Notes under the pieces: generated by a model
The model's database searches: none
Told to the model about the DNA's origin: nothing
Seen by the model: only the letters and a program-made list of their open reading frames with translations
Source of the DNA: Rhodospirillaceae bacterium
GTDB lineage: Bacteria; Pseudomonadota; Alphaproteobacteria; Rhodospirillales; Magnetovibrionaceae
Direction of reading: 5' to 3'
Assembly: GCA_002401565.1 (NCBI GenBank)
Contig: NVTL01000070.1
Location: 1,505 to 9,406 of the forward strand
Length of the DNA: 7,902 bases
Part shown: positions 5,236 through 7,902 of the stretch, in pieces
How positions within the stretch are numbered: position 1 is the first letter of the stretch
Layout: the number at the start of each line of letters is the position of its first letter
Translations under genes and position numbers: made by a program

Positions 5236-7902
5236 TCAATCCGTTTTCGCCATGTGTTTGACGGTATAGTTTTCAACACGATCTGGAATGTCTTTTAAAT
5301 TGGTTAGGCCGAAGCCGTGCGCAAGCTTGCGAACCTGTTGGCGAAGGCCTTTCATCAGTTCCGGCTTGTCTTGCCATCGTGCTGGCGCTGTTGCGTCGTC
5401 TTTATAGAGTGCGGTGATATCCGCTGCCAATGCCTTTAGGGCATCGCTTGCTGTTTGGCTGTCGGATAAGAAGGTTTCCAAAATACGATAAATGCCGTGA
5501 CACGCGGCTGACATGTCGGTGCCTTCGTGTGCTTTGTCTTCCGCATCAATGTCCTTGGCGATCTCTTCCGCTGTTTTCAAAGCTTCTGCCCAAGAAATTT
5601 GGCTGTTGTCGAGTTTTAGCAATAACGCCTTGAGCCGCTCTGAAAATTTCATGAATTGAAGTGGATTATCATCGACCTTCTCGGCGGTGACTTTGCGAAG
5701 CTCGGTGGTCTTGCGGATCGCGGCCGTTTTAATCTCAGCTTCCGTCATGTCCTCGGTGTTGAAATCGTTCCAAAAATCAGGATCGGTGAGGTGCCGTAAT
5801 TTTACGGTCATGCTTAATCCCGTTACGTCGAGATGCTGTTCCAGCATGGCGCGGATTTTTTCACTATATTCAAGGTGGTCAAAGGCTTCGCGTTTTTCGA
5901 AAACCTGTGTGCCATAGCGCAAGAACGAACCAACCCATTTCAGATCATCGGTATATTTCAAAACTTCGACGTCGGGACTTAAAGCTTGGTAAAGGCTGAT
6001 GAACTCGCGGGCTTTACGGCGAAAGGTAAACCAGTCGTCTTCGTCCTGAAGCTGACCGACAAGTTTGTCATATTCGGCCTTGAGATTACCTGTTCCCCGC
6101 TTCACACCTTTCATCAAGGCCATGACGGACGCATGGGCCGCCCGCAGTTCAGAGCGTTGATCGTCAATGTTGCGCATGGCGTTCTTCACGTCATCGGCAC
6201 GATATGATTCCAACGCTTCATCAAGATGATTAGACACACCAATGTAATCGACAATCAGACCATTCTTTTTTTGTGCATCGGCAACACGGTTGGTGCGCGC
6301 GATGGCCTGAAGCAACGAGTGTTCTTTCAGCGGCTTGTCGAGATACATGACGGCTTCAACGGGTGCATCAAAACCCGTCAGCAACTTATCGCACACAATC
6401 AAAAGTTCCGGCTGTTCACCCTTCTTACCAAAGGCGGCTTTAACAGTGGTTTCCGCATCACGGTCAAGGTAATGGGCTTGCAGATCATCGCGCACGCCTT
6501 GGATATGCTTGTCTTCGGATGGCTTGCCGTCTTCTTGGGACGCCGAATACACACAGGCCGACATGGATGATGCAAATTTGGCATCGCCTAAGTCTTCGGC
6601 GATAATCTTGTCCAGCGCGCGCTTGTATAAAATTATGGATTCCCGGTCGTAACAGACGATCTGTGCCTTAAAACCATCGGGCCGCGCGAACGCCTTAAAG
6701 TGGGTCCAAATATCAAAGGCTATCAACTCGATGCGTTTGGGGTGTTTGACCAAGTCGGCCAAGGTCACGCCGCGCTTTTTAAGCTCGGCCAGCTTGTCAT
6801 CGGGCAGTTCGGCAAACCATGTATCAAACAAGACATCGATTTTGCCTTCATCGATATGCCAGTCGGTTTTGCGTCCGGTGTAATAGATCGGCACCGTCGC
6901 ACCATCGGCGACCGCATCATCAATGCCATATTTGTCGAGATAGCCTTCACCTTCGATACCAAAATTTTCATAAGTATCTTTGTCGTTCTTTTTGATTGGC
7001 GTGCCCGTAAACCCAAAGAACCGCGCATCGGGAAGCGTCGCGCGCAGATAAGCGCCTAAGTCCTTTTCTTGCGTGCGGTGGCATTCATCCACCATAACAA
7101 TCCAGTTTTGGGAATTGGCAATGGGCTTGTCGGAACCTTGAAATTTAAAGATGGTCGATAGCACCGTCAGCCCATCCGCGCCCGCGTGCATGGCTTTGTG
7201 CAAATCACCGATGGACGCCGCGCGATCTGGGTTTGGCAAACCACAGGCGACAAACGTCGAACTGATTTGATCATCCAGATCAATCCGGTCGGTCAGCACC
7301 ATAATATTCGGATTTTTAAGCGCAGGCGTATCAAGGGTATAATGCATCTTCAGCTTCAGCGCGGCAAAGACCATGGTCAGCGATTTGCCAGACCCCTGCG
7401 TGTGCCACACCAAGCCTTTGCGATGTTCACCATCGATCACACGTTGAACGATTTTGTTGACCGCCCGAAATTGTTGATAGCGAGAGATTTTTTTAACCAG
7501 TCCGTCTTCGGTTTTCTCGAACACGATGAAATGCGCGATCAGGTCAAGCAGCCGCGATGGTTCCAACAGACTCCACAACCCTTGGCTCAATGCATCGCCA
7601 AACTCATCAGCCTTGCGCGGCCATGGGTCTTTCCATGTGGCAAAGAATTTAGACGGGCTGCCTGTTGCCCCATAAATACAATTGGTGCCATCGGTCAGGA
7701 TGGTAAAGGCGTTGGTGTAAAACAGACGTGGGATGTCCCGTTCATATTGTTTGATCTGTTCAAACGCTTCGCCCGTCTTGTCTTTGTGGTTCAGCGGAGA
7801 TTTCGCCTCGATCACCACCAAAGGAATACCGTTCACATAAACCACCACGTCAGGGATGCGTGTGTTCTGTGATTTGACACGAAGCTGATTGGTGACGGTA
7901 AA
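5236..7902 (-). CDS. hsdR: Type I restriction endonuclease subunit R, 5' end outside the window
   Basis: HsdR is the ATP-driven translocase and nuclease of a type I restriction complex with HsdM and HsdS. 888 residues are visible, and the frame is open through the right edge, so the start lies outside. Counting from the first visible codon, the nuclease site is D18, E32 and K34 (PD, then EAK; spacing D-x13-E-x-K as in EcoR124I), followed by the QIKQY motif at about 50. SF2 translocase motifs follow: Walker A TQGSGKS at 168-174, DECH at 272-275, TGTP at 299-302, LLTGFDAP near 507-514, and QAIARTNR at 532-539. The rest is the helical C-terminal domain that contacts the methylase core. Comparison with EcoR124I suggests about 130 residues are missing at the N-terminus. 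No frameshift or lost motif is seen, so the subunit looks functional. The partners hsdM and hsdS are not in the window and are expected upstream. Confidence 0.97.
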   Translation of the reverse strand, partial: FTVTNQLRVKSQNTRIPDVVVYVNGIPLVVIEAKSPLNHKDKTGEAFEQIKQYERDIPRLFYTNAFTILTDGTNCIYGATGSPSKFFATWKDPWPRKADEFGDALSQGLWSLLEPSRLLDLIAHFIVFEKTEDGLVKKISRYQQFRAVNKIVQRVIDGEHRKGLVWHTQGSGKSLTMVFAALKLKMHYTLDTPALKNPNIMVLTDRIDLDDQISSTFVACGLPNPDRAASIGDLHKAMHAGADGLTVLSTIFKFQGSDKPIANSQNWIVMVDECHRTQEKDLGAYLRATLPDARFFGFTGTPIKKNDKDTYENFGIEGEGYLDKYGIDDAVADGATVPIYYTGRKTDWHIDEGKIDVLFDTWFAELPDDKLAELKKRGVTLADLVKHPKRIELIAFDIWTHFKAFARPDGFKAQIVCYDRESIILYKRALDKIIAEDLGDAKFASSMSACVYSASQEDGKPSEDKHIQGVRDDLQAHYLDRDAETTVKAAFGKKGEQPELLIVCDKLLTGFDAPVEAVMYLDKPLKEHSLLQAIARTNRVADAQKKNGLIVDYIGVSNHLDEALESYRADDVKNAMRNIDDQRSELRAAHASVMALMKGVKRGTGNLKAEYDKLVGQLQDEDDWFTFRRKAREFISLYQALSPDVEVLKYTDDLKWVGSFLRYGTQVFEKREAFDHLEYSEKIRAMLEQHLDVTGLSMTVKLRHLTDPDFWNDFNTEDMTEAEIKTAAIRKTTELRKVTAEKVDDNPLQFMKFSERLKALLLKLDNSQISWAEALKTAEEIAKDIDAEDKAHEGTDMSAACHGIYRILETFLSDSQTASDALKALAADITALYKDDATAPARWQDKPELMKGLRQQVRKLAHGFGLTNLKDIPDRVENYTVKHMAKTD

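Noticed and set aside
7186..7872. 228-residue plus-strand ORF
   Set aside because: It is fully antisense to hsdR, whose helicase and nuclease motifs are intact on the other strand; it is a codon-usage shadow.

Overview
The window looks like one edge of an integrated genomic island in an alphaproteobacterium of moderate GC content. The host assignment rests on a 3' fragment of guaA (GMP synthase) on the minus strand. Its [14 protein letters not shown] stretch is typical of alphaproteobacterial GuaA, and [11 protein letters not shown] is the family's C-terminus. The fragment still has its stop codon and a good rho-independent terminator, but everything upstream of codon RAV is unrelated sequence. 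The 3' end of guaA is a known target of tyrosine-integrase islands, so the island most likely runs rightward from about position 555. The guaA body and an integrase would lie beyond the right edge.

Layout, with all convincing genes on the minus strand: 1-330 is gene-free DNA with short repeats. 333-368 is the guaA terminator. 394-555 is the guaA remnant. 556-744 is a gene-free junction with a perfect palindrome and an array of CTGTG motifs that could be recombinase arm sites. 745-2517 is a 590-residue protein of unknown function. 2619-2894 is a small unknown ORF. 2992-3627 is a lipoprotein of unknown function. 3714-4373 is a small serine recombinase flanked by two similarly built repeat regions. 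4478-5230 is a YgjP-like metallopeptidase. 5236-7902 is type I restriction subunit HsdR, cut by the right edge.

HsdR and the metallopeptidase form the end of one operon and are almost contiguous. hsdM and hsdS are expected upstream, outside the window. The visible HsdR has intact nuclease and helicase motifs. The 590-residue protein is the best candidate for something undescribed: it sits in a restriction-carrying island next to the attachment boundary and has a C-terminal R-x4-H motif that resembles HEPN ribonuclease motifs. Its function cannot be established from sequence reading alone.
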